Assembly: GCF_003063575.1 (NCBI RefSeq)
Contig: NZ_NESC01000004.1
Span: 248,001 to 312,000, forward strand
DNA length: 64,000 bases
DNA from: Limnohabitans sp. Jir72
Lineage (GTDB): Bacteria > Pseudomonadota > Gammaproteobacteria > Burkholderiales > Burkholderiaceae_C
Direction of reading: 5' to 3'
The translations under genes and the position numbers were made by a program. Below, piece after piece: positions 1 through 8,737 of this stretch; the stretch's first letter is position 1, and every line of letters begins with the position of its first letter. The notes under the pieces are model-generated. The model made no database searches, was not told the DNA's origin, and saw nothing but the letters and a program-made list of their open reading frames with translations.

Positions 1-2
1 AA

Positions 3-515
3 AACGCCATCGCCCGCTGGGGTGCGTTGGGTTTCAAGGGCGTTTATGCGGGCATTTCGCTGCTGGGTCTGACCCTGCTGGTGCAAGGCTACGGGCAAGC
101 GCGTCTGGACCCGGTGGTGCTGTGGACACCTCCTCGCGGCATGCAGCACACCACCATCTTGCTGATGTGGCTGGCCATGGTCTTGCTGGTGGCCGCTTAT
201 GTGCCCGGCAACCAAATCAAAGCCAAACTTCGCCACCCCATGACCTTGTCGGTCAAGGTCTGGGCACTGGCCCATTTGCTGTCGAACGGGAACCTGGCCG
301 ATGTGCTCTTGTTCGGCGGTTTTCTGATCTGGTCAGTACTGGTGTTCCGCGCGGCACGCCAGCGCGAGCGCCTGAGCATGCACACCGCCCCCGAAGGCAC
401 GCTGATCGGCAGCTTGTTGGCGGTAGCGCTGGGCACGGGCGTCTGGGCCGCATTCCTGATGGGCGGCCTGCACCTGTGGCTGATCGGTGTGATGCCTTTC
501 ACCCGCGCGGTCTGA
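3..515 (+). CDS. NnrU-family membrane protein (5' end outside window)
   Basis: The reading frame is open to the left edge, so the N-terminus is missing; a TTG at 27 is not a convincing start. The visible part has about four hydrophobic segments and the NnrU-family pattern: a short G-x-Y/L element near the start, then a PRGMQHTT / HPMTLSVKVWALAHLLSNG region. NnrU-like proteins are integral membrane proteins linked to nitric oxide metabolism, and relatives (Z-ISO) isomerise carotenes. Which role applies here cannot be read from the sequence. It ends 26 bp before bciB, so the two are probably co-transcribed. Confidence 0.8.
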   Translation, partial: NAIARWGALGFKGVYAGISLLGLTLLVQGYGQARLDPVVLWTPPRGMQHTTILLMWLAMVLLVAAYVPGNQIKAKLRHPMTLSVKVWALAHLLSNGNLADVLLFGGFLIWSVLVFRAARQRERLSMHTAPEGTLIGSLLAVALGTGVWAAFLMGGLHLWLIGVMPFTRAV

Positions 516-541
516 TTGGGCTCGGACCAGAGGCTGCCGCC

Positions 542-1822
542 ATGAGCATCTCGCCAGACCACTTTGCTCAAAGCACGCCTTTGGCCAACCCCATCACCGC
601 CCCCGCCCGCAAGCTGTGCACCGATTGCGGACTCTCGCGCACCGATGACCCCAAGCGCTGTGGCCAGGCCTGCCAGTTCATCCAGCCCGATTACCCGGGC
701 TTGGAGCAGCGGGTGCATGGCCGTGTGCGCCAACAGGGCAACGCTGCGAACAAGGCCCAGCCCGACGAGTTGTTTTTCGGGCCTTACCAACAGATCCTGA
801 GTGCCCGCCTGGACCCACCCACGCACGGCGCGCAGTGGACCGGCATCACCACACGCCTGGCCGAGGTGCTGCTCGAAAAAGGCCTGGTGGACGCCGTGAT
901 CGCCATGGCCGCCGACCCGCATGACCGCTGGCGGCCGCGCCCGGTGCTGGTCACCCGCGCCGAAGACATGGCGCAGTGCCGGGGCATGCGCATGGGCTAT
1001 GCGCCACTGCTCAGCCTGGTGGAGCCCGCGTTGGCGCAAGGCCACAAACGGCTGGCCGTGATCGGCATCCCCTGCCAGATTTACGCCCTGCGGGCCATCC
1101 AGCCGCAGCTCGAGCGCGAGCAAGGTCTGGAGCAGCTCTACGTGATCGGCACGCCCTGCTCGGACAACACCACGACCGAAAACTTTCACCAGTTTCTGGG
1201 CCTGATCTCGGACCGGCCACAGGACATCAGCTATGTGGAGTTCCGCGCCGACTACAAGGTGGAGGTGCGCACCGACCAAGGCGACAAGCGCCTGATCCCG
1301 TTTTTGAACCTGCCGCTCTCCACCCTGCCACCCGACTTTTTCCCGCTGACTTGCCGCACCTGCGTGGACTACACCAATGTGCTGGCCGACATCACGGTGG
1401 GTTACATGGGCGGTCACGGCCAACAGTGGTTGTTGGTGCGCAACGCACGCGGACAAGCGGTGCTCGACGGCATTCAGGCGCAATTGGTCACCAGCGCCCC
1501 CATCAGCAAAGGCAAAAGGGATGGCCCGGTGCGCGGCTTCATGACCAACACCGAGCGCGCCGCCGGGGGCCTGCCGCTGCGGCGCATGCCCGCCTGGATC
1601 AAGCCGCTGGTCAACTGGCTCATGCCCCGGGTGGGGCCGCGTGGTCTGGAGTTTGCACGCGCCCGGGTCGAGATGAAGGCCATCGAGTCCATCCTGCACC
1701 TGCGCCGCGAGGCGCCAGCGCGCATCAAAAACATGTTGCCGCAGCACGTTTGGGATCTGGCGGCCCGCTATGGGCTGAAACCCGAATCCCAACCCGTTGA
1801 CACCTCCACGCCCAAAATCTAA
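542..1822 (+). CDS. bciB: Ferredoxin-dependent divinyl (proto)chlorophyllide 8-vinyl reductase BciB
   Basis: The 426-residue product belongs to the F420-hydrogenase/dehydrogenase beta-subunit family. In a bacteriochlorophyll cluster that points to BciB, which reduces the C8-vinyl group using ferredoxin, FAD and [4Fe-4S] clusters. The N-terminus has a cysteine cluster (CTDCGLSR...CGQAC, about residues 20-40). Further on come GIPCQIYALRAI, GTPCSDN and CRTCVDYTNVLADI, the expected flavin and iron-sulfur elements. The ATG at 542 fits the family start; a longer frame from 122 overlaps nnrU and is a shadow. BciA is, from general knowledge, the more widespread alternative in purple bacteria. No bciA is visible in this window. 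Confidence 0.85.
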   Translation: MSISPDHFAQSTPLANPITAPARKLCTDCGLSRTDDPKRCGQACQFIQPDYPGLEQRVHGRVRQQGNAANKAQPDELFFGPYQQILSARLDPPTHGAQWTGITTRLAEVLLEKGLVDAVIAMAADPHDRWRPRPVLVTRAEDMAQCRGMRMGYAPLLSLVEPALAQGHKRLAVIGIPCQIYALRAIQPQLEREQGLEQLYVIGTPCSDNTTTENFHQFLGLISDRPQDISYVEFRADYKVEVRTDQGDKRLIPFLNLPLSTLPPDFFPLTCRTCVDYTNVLADITVGYMGGHGQQWLLVRNARGQAVLDGIQAQLVTSAPISKGKRDGPVRGFMTNTERAAGGLPLRRMPAWIKPLVNWLMPRVGPRGLEFARARVEMKAIESILHLRREAPARIKNMLPQHVWDLAARYGLKPESQPVDTSTPKI

Positions 1823-1841
1823 CTCCAGAGTCCATTTGGAG

Positions 1842-1859
1842 TGTAAATTTAACTTGACA
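1842..1859 (+). promoter_or_regulatory. PpsR/CrtJ-type operator and promoter of bchI
   Basis: The sequence reads TGT-N12-ACA (TGTAA-N8-TGACA), the consensus for the redox repressor PpsR/CrtJ. Its right half is part of a TTGACA -35 box at 1854-1859, followed 17 bp later by GATGAT at 1877-1882 as a plausible -10. It lies 52 bp before the bchI ATG. A bound repressor would block the promoter of bchI-bchD-bchO. Confidence 0.8.
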
Positions 1860-1911
1860 CTTTGCCGTGTCTTTTGGATGATGGGCCGAGAACAGTTTTT
1901 CGGGACGCCCC

Positions 1912-2937
1912 ATGGCACTGACCTTCCCTTTCGCGGCCATCGTTGGTCAAGATGAAATGACCCTCGCCATCCAGGTGGTGGCGGTCGACCCCTCGATCGG
2001 CGGCGTGCTGGTTCTGGGTGACCGGGGCACCGGCAAATCCACCGCCGTGCGCGCCTTGGCCGACCTGTTGCCCCCGATTTCGGTCGTCAAAGGCTGCCCT
2101 TACCGATGCGACCCGGCCAAACCGGCAAGCGCCTGCCCGGTCTGCCAAGCCCGCGATCCCAAAGCCAAAGTGGTGACCGAACGCCAAAGCGTGGCCGTGG
2201 TCGACCTGCCCTTAGGCGCGACCGAAGACCGTGTGGTCGGCGCGCTGGATCTGGAAAAAGCCTTGTCGCAAGGCGTCAAATCTTTCGCCCCCGGCCTGCT
2301 GGCACAAGCACACCGGGGCTTTTTGTACATCGACGAGGTCAACCTGCTGGACGACCACTTGGTGGACCTGCTGATCGACGTGGCCGCCTCGGGCGAGAAC
2401 CTGGTCGAGCGCGAAGGCCTGAGCGTGCGCCACCCCGCCCGCTTTGTGCTGGTGGGCAGCGGCAACCCCGAAGAAGGCGAGCTGCGCCCGCAGTTGCTCG
2501 ACCGTTTTGGCCTGTCGGTGCAGGTGCGCACGCCGCAAGACCTGAAGCTGCGCGTGGACATCATCAAGCGCCGCGACGCATTTGAAAAAGACCCCACCGC
2601 CTTCAAAGCCCTGTGGCACAAAGACAACCAGAAGCTGCAAAAACGCATCCTCAAAGCGCGTGAGCGGCTGGCTGATGTGACAGTCAGCGACGACATGCTG
2701 ATGCTGTGCGCACGGCTGTGCCAGCAGTTGGGCACCGACGGTCTGCGCGCCGAACTCACGTTGTTGCGCGCCACCCGTGCCTTTGCTGCTTTGCAAGGGC
2801 ATCTTTCGGTGCAGGCCGAACACCTGCAAAGCATGGCCCCGCTGGCCCTGCGCCACCGCCTGCGCCGCAACCCGCTGGACGACACCGACTCGGGCGCACG
2901 CGTGCAACGCAGCCTGCAAGAAGTGCTGGCCGCTTAA
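1912..2937 (+). CDS. bchI: Magnesium chelatase ATPase subunit I
   Basis: BchI is the AAA+ motor of magnesium chelatase; with BchD and BchH it inserts Mg2+ into protoporphyrin IX, the first committed step to bacteriochlorophyll. Walker A (GDRGTGKST) is at residues 36-44 and Walker B (YIDEVNLL) near 139-146, followed by the sensor stretch VGSGNPEEGELRPQLLDRFG. At 341 residues it has the usual family length. It starts at an ATG 52 bp after a PpsR-type site and is followed 23 bp later by bchD. Confidence 0.97.
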   Translation: MALTFPFAAIVGQDEMTLAIQVVAVDPSIGGVLVLGDRGTGKSTAVRALADLLPPISVVKGCPYRCDPAKPASACPVCQARDPKAKVVTERQSVAVVDLPLGATEDRVVGALDLEKALSQGVKSFAPGLLAQAHRGFLYIDEVNLLDDHLVDLLIDVAASGENLVEREGLSVRHPARFVLVGSGNPEEGELRPQLLDRFGLSVQVRTPQDLKLRVDIIKRRDAFEKDPTAFKALWHKDNQKLQKRILKARERLADVTVSDDMLMLCARLCQQLGTDGLRAELTLLRATRAFAALQGHLSVQAEHLQSMAPLALRHRLRRNPLDDTDSGARVQRSLQEVLAA

Positions 2938-2960
2938 AGCGCTGCACCGCCCTGCAGCCC

Positions 2961-4853
2961 ATGACCCAAGACAAGGCCTCAAGCCAGCAAAGCCTGGACG
3001 CTTGGCACGATGCGCTGAGCAGCTTGCAAATTTTGCAGCTGGACCCGCATGGCCTGGGCGGCGTGTGCCTGCGCGCCCCGCACGGCCCGGTGCGCGAACG
3101 CTGGCTGAGCACACTGGCCAGTCTGGGCCTGCCGCTGGTCAAGGTGCCCGGCTCGGCCGATGCCGAGCGCCTCTTGGGCGGCATCGATTTGGCCCACACC
3201 CTGCAAACCGGACAGCTGCGCATGCAAGCGGGCTTGCTGCAACAAGCCGACCAAGGCTTGGTCTGCCTGCCCATGGCCGAGCGCCTGGCACCGGCTCTGC
3301 TGGCCCCGCTGATGCAGGCGCTGGATTCGGGCCAAGTGGCGGCCACCCACCACGCCAGCGCCCCTACCGCCACCCGCTTTGGTGTGGTGGCGCTGGACGA
3401 ATCTTTGCCCGACGAGTCGGGCGTGAACGCCGCGCTGCAAGAGCGACTGGGCCTGTGGCTCGATTTGCAGGCGCTGTCGCCTTCGGACATCGACGCCAGT
3501 CTGAACGACAGCGAAGACGATGCCCTGCACATAGGTCTGAGCCCTGGCGCCCTGGCGCGTGCACGCGAGCAGCTGCAACAGGTCCAAGCCAGCGATGCGC
3601 AACTGCATGCGCTGTGCGCGTCGGCGCTGGGCTTGGGCATAGGCTCCTTGCGCGCGCCCATCCTGGCGCTGCGCGTGGCCAGCGCCCATGCGGCCCTCAA
3701 CGGGCGCAGTGTGCTGGACGACGAAGACCTGGGCTTTGCCGCGCGCTGCGTGCTGGCACCCCGCGCCACGCAGTGGCCAGCCGAGCCGTCAGAAGAACAG
3801 TCGGCTGAACCGCCGCCGCCCGAAAACGACGAAACGCCTGAGCCGCCGCCCAAGCCGGAGACACCCGATCAAGCGCCGAGCGATCCGCCACCCGGTGATG
3901 CGCCCGAAGATGCGCCTCCAGACACGCCCCCCCAAGAGCCCAGCGCCGAAGACCTGCAAGAGATGATGGTGGCCGCCGCCCTGGCCAGCTTGCCACCGCA
4001 CATGCTGGATGCGCTGGCCACACAAAAAGGCGCACGCAGTGGCAACACGTCTGGCCGCAGCGGCCAGACCCGCGCTGGGCAGCAACGCGGCCGCCCCCTG
4101 CCCCCGCGCCCGGGTCGTCCGGGCGGCCATGCGCGGCTGCATGTGTTGGCCACCTTGCGCGCTGCTGCGCCGCGCCAGCGCCTGCGCCAGGCCACACCGC
4201 TGGCCAGCTCAAACGACACCACGGCCAGCCGAGGCCGCATCGCCATCCGCGCCGAAGACTTCCACATCCAGCGCTACCAGCAGCGCTCTTCGAGCTGCCT
4301 GATCCTGGCACTCGACGCTTCGGGTTCGGCCGCCTTGCAGCGCTTGGCCGAAGCCAAAGGTGCGGTCGAGTTGCTGCTGCAGCAGTCGTATGCGCGGCGC
4401 GACAGCGTGTGCATCGTGGCCTTTCGGGGCGCACAGGCGCAGCTGCTGCTGCCCGCCACGCGCTCGCTGGTGCGGGCCAAACGCGCCATGACCGGCTTGC
4501 CCGGCGGTGGGGGCACACCGCTGGCGCTCGCCCTCAAAATGGCGCACGAACAAGCCGCCTTGCTGCAGCGTCAGGGCGTCACCCCGATCCTGGTGGTGCT
4601 GAGCGATGGGCGCGCCAACGTGACGCTGCAAGGCGTGGGTGGCCGCGCCCAGGCGCAGGCCGATGCCCAGAACTGGGGCCAGCAATGGCGCAGCACCGGC
4701 CACCGTGCGCTGTGGATCGACACCAGCGTACAGCCCGATGCGCAAGCCAAACAACTGGCCGCGACCATGGGTGCCAGCTACCTGCCCATGCCGCAGGTGC
4801 AAGCCCAGCGCATGGCCCACGCCATGGACAGCCTGCGCACCGGTCCGGCCTGA
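2961..4853 (+). CDS. bchD: Magnesium chelatase subunit D
   Basis: BchD is the platform subunit that joins the BchI hexamer to BchH. The 630-residue protein shows the expected three parts: a degenerate AAA+ domain without a good Walker A, a proline/acid-rich linker (roughly residues 270-330, rich in P, E and D), and a C-terminal von Willebrand A domain with a MIDAS motif DASGS and the downstream GGGGTPL. The ATG at 2961 avoids overlap with bchI; a longer in-frame extension upstream lies inside bchI. bchO follows after 42 bp. Confidence 0.95.
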   Translation: MTQDKASSQQSLDAWHDALSSLQILQLDPHGLGGVCLRAPHGPVRERWLSTLASLGLPLVKVPGSADAERLLGGIDLAHTLQTGQLRMQAGLLQQADQGLVCLPMAERLAPALLAPLMQALDSGQVAATHHASAPTATRFGVVALDESLPDESGVNAALQERLGLWLDLQALSPSDIDASLNDSEDDALHIGLSPGALARAREQLQQVQASDAQLHALCASALGLGIGSLRAPILALRVASAHAALNGRSVLDDEDLGFAARCVLAPRATQWPAEPSEEQSAEPPPPENDETPEPPPKPETPDQAPSDPPPGDAPEDAPPDTPPQEPSAEDLQEMMVAAALASLPPHMLDALATQKGARSGNTSGRSGQTRAGQQRGRPLPPRPGRPGGHARLHVLATLRAAAPRQRLRQATPLASSNDTTASRGRIAIRAEDFHIQRYQQRSSSCLILALDASGSAALQRLAEAKGAVELLLQQSYARRDSVCIVAFRGAQAQLLLPATRSLVRAKRAMTGLPGGGGTPLALALKMAHEQAALLQRQGVTPILVVLSDGRANVTLQGVGGRAQAQADAQNWGQQWRSTGHRALWIDTSVQPDAQAKQLAATMGASYLPMPQVQAQRMAHAMDSLRTGPA

Positions 4854-4895
4854 GCCCGTCGCCTTTGCCTTTGTTGAACCCCCTCCGAATTGCCC

Positions 4896-5783
4896 ATGTT
4901 CGAAAGCTTTTACCCCGGCATGTCTTGGCCCGAACACCGGGCCAGCTGGCCACATGCGCCGCACAGCCGCTTTGTGCAGGCTGGGGGCATCCACTGGCAT
5001 GTGCAAATGCAAGGCCAAGGCCCCTGCATGCTGCTCTTGCACGGCACGGGCTCGGGCAACTTCAGCTGGCGTGGCCTCTTGCCAACGCTGGCACAGCACT
5101 TCACCGTGGTCGCACCCGATTTGCCGGGCCACGCGTTCACCAGCCGGGGACCCGAGGGAGCCTTGTCGCTGCCCGGGATGGCCGAAGGCCTGCGCGCCCT
5201 GATGCTGCAATTGAAGCTCACGCCCCAAGTCATCGTGGGCCATTCTGCCGGTGCGGCGATTGCCGCGCACATGGCGCTGAACTTTGGCAGCCTGGCGCGC
5301 AGCACCTTGATTGGCCTGAACCCGGCTTGGCTGCCCCTGCCCGGCGTGGCCTCGTGGTTGTTTGGTCCGGCGGCCAAGCTGGCGGCGCTTAACCCGCTGT
5401 CGGCCTGGGCCACTGCCAAGCTGGCGGCCAAGCCCGGTTCGGTGGCCGAGTGGATCGCACGCACGGGCTCCACGCTCGACGCGCAAGGGATGGATCTGTA
5501 CACCCGCGTGCTCAGCAACTCGGGGCATGTGCACGGCGTGCTGTCGATGATGGCCGCTTGGCGCCTCAAGCCCTTGGCCGCGCGCCTGCACGAGATCCGC
5601 AACCCGGTGTTCATGCACATCGGCGCGCAAGACCAGACCGTGCCGCCCGCCTTGGCCGACGAGGCCTGCAAGCGCCTGCCGCAAGCGCATCAAACCGTGC
5701 AAGCCGGTTTGGGGCACCTGGCCCACGAACAAGACCCGATGGACACGGTGCAACACATCCTGCGCTGGTGCCGCTCAGCGTGA
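4896..5783 (+). CDS. bchO: Putative Mg-chelatase accessory alpha/beta hydrolase BchO
   Basis: This 295-residue alpha/beta-hydrolase has the oxyanion region LLLHGTGSGNFSW, the nucleophile elbow GHSAGAA, and late GAQDQTVPP and GLGHLAHE segments supplying Asp and His. Its place directly after bchI and bchD is that of BchO, a protein of unproven chemistry thought to help magnesium chelation. The ATG at 4896 is preferred over a TTG two codons earlier. It converges with the aerR-like gene, leaving only 16 bp between the two stops, with no obvious terminator. Confidence 0.9.
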   Translation: MFESFYPGMSWPEHRASWPHAPHSRFVQAGGIHWHVQMQGQGPCMLLLHGTGSGNFSWRGLLPTLAQHFTVVAPDLPGHAFTSRGPEGALSLPGMAEGLRALMLQLKLTPQVIVGHSAGAAIAAHMALNFGSLARSTLIGLNPAWLPLPGVASWLFGPAAKLAALNPLSAWATAKLAAKPGSVAEWIARTGSTLDAQGMDLYTRVLSNSGHVHGVLSMMAAWRLKPLAARLHEIRNPVFMHIGAQDQTVPPALADEACKRLPQAHQTVQAGLGHLAHEQDPMDTVQHILRWCRSA

Positions 5784-5799
5784 GCGGGCTTTATCAGGG

Positions 5800-6657
5800 T
5801 CAGCCGCCTGTGGGTGGCAGGCTTGAGCTGGACCGCACCAGCTGCTTGACAGCACCCACGGCCTCACGCGCATCCGTGAAGATGGCGTCTGCGCCCAGAT
5901 CCTGCGGCGAGCATTCCTGCATCAGAAAAATCGGTCCGCCCAAAACCACACGAACTTTCGGATTGCCCGAGTTGGCCCGCAAATGCTGGATCAGCTCAGG
6001 CAGGGTCTTCAGTTGCGCCTCCAAGGCCACCGAAATACCGACCACGTCAAACCACTCGTTGGCCACGGCCCGCAGCAGCTCAGACTCTGAGGAGGAAATT
6101 TCTAGCACCACCTCTGCACCGGCTTGGCGGAAAAAGTCAGCCACGATCGTGAGTCCCAGAAAATGCTGGGAACCCGGCGCACAGGCCAACATGACACGCT
6201 CGCTGTCGCCCTCATCACGGGGACCTGCTGGCGACTCATAACCCAGTCGATAAATCATCTGGTGCATCATCGCCAAACCACAGGTGACTTGCGCGAAATC
6301 GCACAAATCCTGCTCCCACAAGACGCCCAAATGGCGTGCTGCCGGGGTGATCAACTCCAGAAAAATCCGGTCATGCGCCAAGCCCCTGGCCATGAGGGCA
6401 TCGACGATCTCGTTGGCTTGGCGGACATCCCCACTCAGGCAGTGCTGCGTGAAAGCCAGAAACTCCGGCTGCTCAGCCACAGAGTCCTGCTCATGCAAGG
6501 CCTGGACCTTGCCAGGAAATAACTGATGCACATTAAGCAGTCGGGGAATGATCTGCTGCTCGATCACTGCCAGCAGGGCGTCCTTGCAGTCGTCCTGCTG
6601 ACTGGCCAATGGCTGGTAAGCATGTGACTGACCACCCGAGTTGTTGAACCCAGACAT
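5800..6657 (-). CDS. AerR/PpaA-type cobalamin-binding regulator (second paralogue)
   Basis: The 285-residue product has the layout of the AerR/PpaA (SCHIC) family: a helical N-terminal half (MARGLAHDRIFLELITPAARHLGVLWEQD) and a B12-binding-like half with APGSQHFLGL, FFRQAGAEVVL, DVVGISVALE and VVLGGPIF. Such proteins antagonise PpsR/CrtJ in response to light or oxygen. The ATG at 6657 is chosen because AAGGA sits 7 nt upstream; ATG 6675 or TTG 6753 would add residues. A perfect FNR box lies about 115 bp upstream. The canonical ppaA is at 13866-14672, so the cluster carries two paralogues. Confidence 0.85.
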   Translation of the reverse strand: MSGFNNSGGQSHAYQPLASQQDDCKDALLAVIEQQIIPRLLNVHQLFPGKVQALHEQDSVAEQPEFLAFTQHCLSGDVRQANEIVDALMARGLAHDRIFLELITPAARHLGVLWEQDLCDFAQVTCGLAMMHQMIYRLGYESPAGPRDEGDSERVMLACAPGSQHFLGLTIVADFFRQAGAEVVLEISSSESELLRAVANEWFDVVGISVALEAQLKTLPELIQHLRANSGNPKVRVVLGGPIFLMQECSPQDLGADAIFTDAREAVGAVKQLVRSSSSLPPTGG

Positions 6658-6770
6658 GAGCGTTCCTTGCAGCATGAGCGTGTCACCCTCTTCGAAGGTG
6701 AAAACCGGGGCGTTGATCCGCCAGCGACATAGCATGCCGATTCGCAGCTGCAAATTGGTTTATAAATTCA

Positions 6771-6784
6771 TTGATCTGGATCAA
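6771..6784 (-). promoter_or_regulatory. FNR/Anr-type box upstream of the second aerR-like gene
   Basis: TTGAT-CTGG-ATCAA is a perfect match to the FNR/Anr/FnrL consensus TTGAT-N4-ATCAA. If it acts as a class II activator site centred at -41.5, transcription would begin near 6736, about 80 bp before the preferred ATG of the aerR-like gene. No gene starts close by on the other strand. It suggests induction when oxygen falls. Confidence 0.8.
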
Positions 6785-6919
6785 CAAGCATGAGAAACCC
6801 TAGGCTTGACAAGCCAGAAAAACGTTTTAAAACCCCTGAATCCGCACTGGCAGGCGGAAAATCCACTCAAAAAGACCATTTTCCAAATCATGGGCAAAAA
6901 CGGGTTTCAGACCCTGCGG

Positions 6920-7411
6920 TCACCCAAGACCGCCAAAAGGCCCATTGAGCTGAACCGTTTGCAGGTTCAACACCGCCGCGATGCCGACCCAGACCCCATA
7001 ACTGATCAGCAGCAAACTGGCCCAGCGTGACAGCCGCCACAGGCCCACGATCAGGGCCACGATGGAAAGCCACAGAAAAACCACCTCCAGCAGCGCCCAA
7101 TCCGGGCGCTGCAACTTGAAGTACAGCGCACTCCAGACGATGTTGAGCACGGCATTCACGCCAAACAGCCCCGCCACGCGGCGGCGCAGTGCGGGCGAGT
7201 TGGCCGCTTGCCAGGCCAGAAAGCCGCTGATGGCGCACAGGGTGAAGATGGTGCTCCAGATCACGCCAAAGGCGGCGTCCGGCGGCTTCCAGGTCGGGTG
7301 CTTCAGGGCAAAGTACCACGGTCCCAGTTCGGTCAGGGCGCCACCGATGCCCGCCGTGGCATAGCTCAGCGCAAAGGCCAGCGCCAATCGAGTCCAGGTT
7401 GGTTTGTTCAT
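6920..7411 (-). CDS. tspO: TspO/MBR (tryptophan-rich sensory) family protein
   Basis: This 163-residue protein has five hydrophobic segments and TspO hallmarks: GALTELGPWYFALKHPTWKPPDAAFGVIW near the N-terminus and NAVLNIVWSALYF / LNLQTVQLNGP further on. TspO is an outer- or inner-membrane tetrapyrrole-binding protein; in Rhodobacter it damps photosynthesis-gene expression in oxygen. The start at 7411 begins at MNKPTW; ATG 7420 is equally possible. It is the last gene of the minus-strand bchG-bch2-bchP run. Confidence 0.88.
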   Translation of the reverse strand: MNKPTWTRLALAFALSYATAGIGGALTELGPWYFALKHPTWKPPDAAFGVIWSTIFTLCAISGFLAWQAANSPALRRRVAGLFGVNAVLNIVWSALYFKLQRPDWALLEVVFLWLSIVALIVGLWRLSRWASLLLISYGVWVGIAAVLNLQTVQLNGPFGGLG

Positions 7412-7457
7412 AGGCCGCATTGTCGCCGGGCTCGGCCTCGCGGCCCCCGCAATCCCA

Positions 7458-8372
7458 TCAACGCAAGAAATCCACCACGGCCTGAAGCGAAACCTCTGCG
7501 GCTTCTTCTTGTGGCAAATGCCCCACCCCGGGCCAAGACAGCAGACGGCTGCCGGGAATGGCCTGCAGGTAATCACGGGCGTTGATCACCGGGATCATGG
7601 CATCGGCCTCTCCCCAAAGCAACAAAGTCGGTGCCTTGATCTGGCGCAGCATGGGCTCAGGTTCTTGCAACACGGTTTGCTTCAATCGCTCCAGCATGGC
7701 CTGACGAGCACCGGGCGCGCGCAACAGGTCGTGGTAGCGGGTGGTCAGCGCATCGCTCAGGTGATCTGGCTGCGCGTAGGCTGATTTGAGGCTCATGCGC
7801 AGCAGGGGTTTGGGCAGCACATGGCGCATCAAGCTCAAGCTGGCAGGCACATCCATGGGCTTGCCGTATTCAAAGCCTGCGCTGGCAAAGCCATCGGGCG
7901 CAATCAACACCAGCCGGTCGGTGCGCTCGGGGTGTTTGGCCGCAAAAGTCCAGGCGATTCGCCCCCCCATCGAATGGCCCACGATACTGGCACGAGACAC
8001 GTCCAATGCGTCCAGCAAACTGAGCAGCAGCTGCAGGCTGCGCGCATCTGTGTAGTCGTTCGCGGGATCGGGCGGGCTCAGGCCGCTACCGGGCAGGTCC
8101 AGACGGATCACGCGGTGGGTTTGGCTCAGGCCCCGGGCCCACGCATCCCAGGTTTGCAAGCTGGCTCCAAAGCCATGCACCAAAACCACCACTGGAGCCT
8201 GCCGGGGACCGCTGTCACGCACATGCAAACGCCATGGGCCCACCGAGCGCAAATCAGCAGGTGCCTGCAGGTACCTGAACTCCAAATCGGCAAGCGGCAG
8301 GTCGGGTGTCCACAAACCAAAGGACAAGGCCGCAAAAACAGTCAAGGCGAGCATGAGCCAAAGCCTTTTCAC
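7458..8372 (-). CDS. Membrane-anchored alpha/beta hydrolase
   Basis: The protein (304 residues from a GTG at 8372, or 298 from ATG 8354) starts with a Lys-Arg pair and a hydrophobic stretch, giving a signal-anchor or signal peptide; this favours the GTG. The rest is an alpha/beta hydrolase: VLVHGFGASLQTW, nucleophile elbow GHSMGG, LLLWGEADAMIP and GVGHLPQEE for the acid and His. It is not a second BchO by position, and its substrate is unknown. It follows a 59-residue membrane ORF by 32 bp and precedes tspO. Confidence 0.8.
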   Translation of the reverse strand: MKRLWLMLALTVFAALSFGLWTPDLPLADLEFRYLQAPADLRSVGPWRLHVRDSGPRQAPVVVLVHGFGASLQTWDAWARGLSQTHRVIRLDLPGSGLSPPDPANDYTDARSLQLLLSLLDALDVSRASIVGHSMGGRIAWTFAAKHPERTDRLVLIAPDGFASAGFEYGKPMDVPASLSLMRHVLPKPLLRMSLKSAYAQPDHLSDALTTRYHDLLRAPGARQAMLERLKQTVLQEPEPMLRQIKAPTLLLWGEADAMIPVINARDYLQAIPGSRLLSWPGVGHLPQEEAAEVSLQAVVDFLR

Positions 8373-8404
8373 GTCAGGCTGCGTGCGCGTGGACCAAGCC
8401 ACGG

Positions 8405-8584
8405 TTAAATGGCAAACATCAGCAGCAACACCATTTGCAAACCGTAGATGATCATCAGGCCCAGTTTGTAGGTGTCGCGCAAGGTGTCGGACAGTCGCTG
8501 CATTTTTCTGTCCAGCCACCAATAAGCGGCACCGCACAAGCCCGTCATCAACAAGAAAATCGTGGCCATCAAAGAAGGCTGCAT
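8405..8584 (-). CDS. Small two-span membrane protein (59 residues), unknown function
   Basis: This short ORF starts with ATG at 8584 behind AGGAG (spacing about 7 nt). The product has an N-terminal hydrophobic span, a charged middle (LDRKMQRLSDTLRDTYK) and a second hydrophobic span ending LLLMFAI. It lies between bchP and the hydrolase in the same direction, so it is probably co-transcribed. I do not recognise a family. Confidence 0.6.
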   Translation of the reverse strand: MQPSLMATIFLLMTGLCGAAYWWLDRKMQRLSDTLRDTYKLGLMIIYGLQMVLLLMFAI

Positions 8585-8737
8585 GTCCGCACTCCTGCTT
8601 AAAAAATCGGTTTTGACATCAATGCAGGTGCATGCCTGGGGCTTGCCGCTTCAGTGCTTGGCTGCTCTTGTGCAGCAAGATCACCAGCAACAGCCCTCGA
8701 GCCGCACAGCGGCGTCGTATTGCTTTAGGCCAGTGCA

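Noticed and set aside
197..1918. 573-codon minus-strand ORF over nnrU and bciB
   Set aside because: It is the antisense shadow of bciB in GC-rich DNA; no family pattern and no ribosome-binding site.
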